A stretch of DNA of 46,875 nt from an uncultured Prevotellaceae bacterium (GTDB lineage Bacteria > Bacteroidota > Bacteroidia > Bacteroidales > Bacteroidaceae). Numbering within the stretch: position 1 is the stretch's first letter; each line of letters opens with the position of its first letter. A program made the position numbers and the translations under genes. The stretch spans positions 1-46,875 of the forward strand of contig CAMVFC010000009.1 in assembly GCA_947166655.1 (NCBI GenBank). Direction: 5' to 3'. The notes below the pieces were generated by a model. That model saw only the letters and a list, made by a program, of their open reading frames with translations, was not told where the DNA came from and did not search any database. This document shows, one piece after another, positions 44,867 to 46,875 of the stretch.

Positions 44867-46875
44867 TTACATTACCTTAATAACTCGTTTCTTTCCGTCC
44901 TTAAACACAGCCACGATGTACAGCCCCCGGCGTGGCAGTGCGATATTTGTCTGTCCGATAAAGTCGTTCGAGACAGCAACTTGCTTACCGTCGGTACTAT
45001 AGACAACGACACGAGAATGGTCTTCGACGCCCTGCAGTTCAAGCCGGCTGTTGACGATGCGTCCACGCAAGCGGCCATCGTTCTGACGGGCAGACAAGAC
45101 GGCATCGTTGATCTCCTTGACCGTCAGGCCGGGAAGAGCCGGAGCATAGGCACCGCTGGCATCGATGGCAAAGTACTCGATGTCGGCACCGAAGTTCTCG
45201 AAGCCCACCTGTGGCGTCGGTATGCGGCTGGTGCCCACGAGGCGTGCGTCGTCAATACGGAAGTTGCTGACGCTGGCGCCCCACTTGGCACGCCCCAACT
45301 GGAACGTGATGCGGATCTGTTTGGTGTTGGCGCGGGTCTCAAAGTCGACACTGTATTTCTCGTAACTGTCGCTCGTGACGTTGAGGCGTGCGTTGTTATC
45401 GTCGTTCTGGAGGTCCTGAATGCGGATACTGCCGAGGGCGCTGCCATTATATTGTCCTCCCTTAGCCAGAGCGGAGAAAGTGTAGATGTCGTCTGAGGCT
45501 ACGTCGACGATCTGCGAGATCTCGGCGTCGGCCCATCCGTCTTCCCACTTATAGCGGTTGATGCTGAGGACATGGTTGTTCTGGTCGACCTCGTTGGAGC
45601 GTTCCTCCCGGCTGATGTCCTGGTAGGAGTTGTACTGGTCGTAGGGGTAGACGTCCCATCCCTCGATGAACTTGGTGATGTTCTGTGAGCTTGAGAAATT
45701 GTGTTCTCCCTCGAAGTTTCCGTTCTTCAGCAGGTTCTTTACGACGGGGCCGCTTTGTTCACACCACTCGGGCTGCAGTGCGAGGTCGGCCACGCGGAAG
45801 GTGTCGACGGCGATACCGTCTCTGTAGACGAAGACGCGCCGGTCCGGCGTGACGGCATAGCGGTAGGTGTGGAAGAGGCCGTCGGTGTTGTAGAAGGTGC
45901 CTCCGTTGGACGGATTCGAGATTCCCTTCTCCGAGACGAAGACGCCCGTGGAGTTCATCAGACCCATGGAGGTCGAGCGGACGTAGCTCTTGAAGCCGAG
46001 TCCGCTGGCCGTCACGGCGTAGGGCAGGACGGTCTTGCTGGCGTCGTCGGTCTTGGCTTTGATCTCAATGGTGTATCCCTTGTCGCTGAGCGTCGAGGCA
46101 TCGAAGGCCTGGGATTCTACGGGAAGCCCGTCGAACACACTCACTGCGGCGGTGGATGCATCGCGGAGCGACTTCACCGGCAGTGCGTCGGCATAGGCCG
46201 TGAGGCCGACCTCTTTGCGAAGGTCACCACTGCGGAGGATGATGCGGCCCTTGTTCTCGATCAGTGTCGTGAGACTCTTGACGGTGACCGTGGCGTTCTT
46301 CGTTCCCGCGGGCAGGGTGGCCGGCGAGACTTCAAATCCGTGGGTCGCCGTGATGCTGATGTCTCCCGTGAGGTTCTCGGCGGTGACGTCGAAGGTAGCG
46401 GTCGCGCCTGTACCTTTCATAACAAGTTCATCCTCCGAGGTGGCTATGGCGGCGAAGGCCGGTGCGTAGGCCCCTGTGGGGTCTACGGCGAAGTATTCCA
46501 CCTCAGCGCCGCTGTTGGTGAATCCCACCTGCGGCGTCGGTATGCGCCGGACTCCCGTCAGCTTGACGTCGTCGAGTCGGAAGTTGCTGACGCTGGCTCC
46601 CCACTTGGCCCTTCCCAGCTGGAATGTCACGCGGATCTGCTTGGTGTTAGCCTTCGTCTCGAAATCCGAGGCATAGGTCTCGTAGGTGTCGCTCGTGACG
46701 TTCAGGCGGACATTGTTGTCATCGTTCTGGAGGTCCTGAATGCGGATGCTTCCTAAGGGCGATCCGTTGTAGAGTCCTCCCTTAGCCAGCGCCGAGAAGG
46801 CGTAGGTCTCGTTCGGTGCCACGTCGACGATCTGCGAGATCTCGGCGTCGGCCCATCCGTCTTCCCACTTATAGC
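44867..46875 (-). CDS. Exported protein with duplicated beta-sandwich modules and sorting tag (5' end outside window)
   Basis: The frame is open to the window edge; at least 669 residues are visible and the start is missing. Two copies of a carbohydrate-binding-like module occur, 440 codons apart (46450-46875 and 45130-45555): YKWEDGWADAEISQIVDV, FSALAKGGxYNGSxLGSIRI, TKQIRxTFQLGRAKWGASVS, RIPTPQVGF. Between them are a BACON/Ig-like region (TGDISITATHGFEVSPATLP) and a LamG-like region (GGTFYNTDGLFHTYRYAVTP). The C-terminus VVVYSTDGKQV...RRGLYIVAVFKDGKK is the sorting tag. Glycan binding is inferred. The GH43-like gene follows 48 bases later. Confidence 0.75.
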   Translation of the reverse strand, partial: YKWEDGWADAEISQIVDVAPNETYAFSALAKGGLYNGSPLGSIRIQDLQNDDNNVRLNVTSDTYETYASDFETKANTKQIRVTFQLGRAKWGASVSNFRLDDVKLTGVRRIPTPQVGFTNSGAEVEYFAVDPTGAYAPAFAAIATSEDELVMKGTGATATFDVTAENLTGDISITATHGFEVSPATLPAGTKNATVTVKSLTTLIENKGRIILRSGDLRKEVGLTAYADALPVKSLRDASTAAVSVFDGLPVESQAFDASTLSDKGYTIEIKAKTDDASKTVLPYAVTASGLGFKSYVRSTSMGLMNSTGVFVSEKGISNPSNGGTFYNTDGLFHTYRYAVTPDRRVFVYRDGIAVDTFRVADLALQPEWCEQSGPVVKNLLKNGNFEGEHNFSSSQNITKFIEGWDVYPYDQYNSYQDISREERSNEVDQNNHVLSINRYKWEDGWADAEISQIVDVASDDIYTFSALAKGGQYNGSALGSIRIQDLQNDDNNARLNVTSDSYEKYSVDFETRANTKQIRITFQLGRAKWGASVSNFRIDDARLVGTSRIPTPQVGFENFGADIEYFAIDASGAYAPALPGLTVKEINDAVLSARQNDGRLRGRIVNSRLELQGVEDHSRVVVYSTDGKQVAVSNDFIGQTNIALPRRGLYIVAVFKDGKKRVIKVM
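45501..45555. repeat. 55-base exact repeat of 46821-46875 (part of an in-gene duplication)
   Basis: Identical base for base to the last 55 bases of the window, exactly 1320 bases away, so in frame. The wider modules (about 425 bases each) are similar but diverged. The duplicated tract probably continues past the window edge. Confidence 0.9.

Noticed and set aside
35874-46875. Polysaccharide utilisation locus
   Set aside because: Glycan-active exported proteins are clustered, but there is no SusC/SusD pair, no hybrid two-component or ECF regulator in the window; the term would need the flanking sequence.

Overview
The window comes from a Bacteroidales genome, most likely the Prevotellaceae. 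The signs are: promoters of the Bacteroidota type (TTG, about 20 bases, then TAnnTTTG) in front of several genes; no Shine-Dalgarno pattern; a type III glutamine synthetase; a DUF6057 membrane protein; a methionine synthase without a C-terminal reactivation domain; and six exported proteins that end in the same short tag (YDL-GR ... GLYIV-GKKV), related to type IX secretion sorting domains. By eye the GC content is in the mid to upper fifties, except in the first gene, which is lower and richer in GCT/ACT/GGT codons.

Layout. 3-5133 (+): a 1627-residue exported adhesin-like protein and a 59-residue peptide gene. 5328-13660 (-): reading leftward from 13660, a TPR membrane protein, ribH, smpB, metH, a DUF4375 protein, a PI-PLC-like exported protein and a REP-associated (RAYT) transposase with a fused C-terminal domain. 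13840-15227 (+): recF and a DUF721/DciA-like gene. 15224-20596 (-): a Crp/Fnr regulator, an M3 peptidase, dCMP deaminase, a CtpA-like S41 protease and 5-formyl-THF cyclo-ligase, tightly packed. 20750-23308 (+): an exported CotH protein, followed by 570 bases of repeats. 23883-27515 (-): glnN, mltG and tRNA-Thr(CGT). 27678-35425 (+): an SGNH/CE12-like esterase, a HAD phosphatase, a TrpB2-type synthase, a cupin, GreA, several small conserved proteins, two flavodoxin-like reductases, DUF1294 and a small lipoprotein. 35874-46875 (-): an apparent five-gene unit for exported, carbohydrate-facing proteins (lectin/FIVAR protein, PD40 lipoprotein with a CXXCH motif, DUF6057, GH43-like protein, and a duplicated-module protein cut by the window edge).

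The housekeeping genes are ordinary. The most striking feature is the density of short palindromic and tandem repeats, some of them inside genes. A GC-rich palindrome sits in frame in metH (about 35 residues between the B12 cap and B12 domains), a half-copy sits in the signal-peptide region of the GH43 gene, and a related 81-base inverted repeat lies between ribH and smpB. Three mini-hairpins lie in a linker of the PD40 gene. Octamer repeats touch gene boundaries at three loci and include a TTG start codon. An AGCCC-TTCG-GGGCT hairpin recurs behind genes for exported proteins, two 22-base-period arrays lie in gene-free regions, and a MITE-like element with degenerate terminal inverted repeats separates two reductase genes. 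A RAYT transposase, the class of enzyme known to disperse REP palindromes, is in the same window. A link between it and these repeats is my inference, not shown.

No CRISPR array, SusC/SusD pair, prophage, or secretion-machinery gene was seen.
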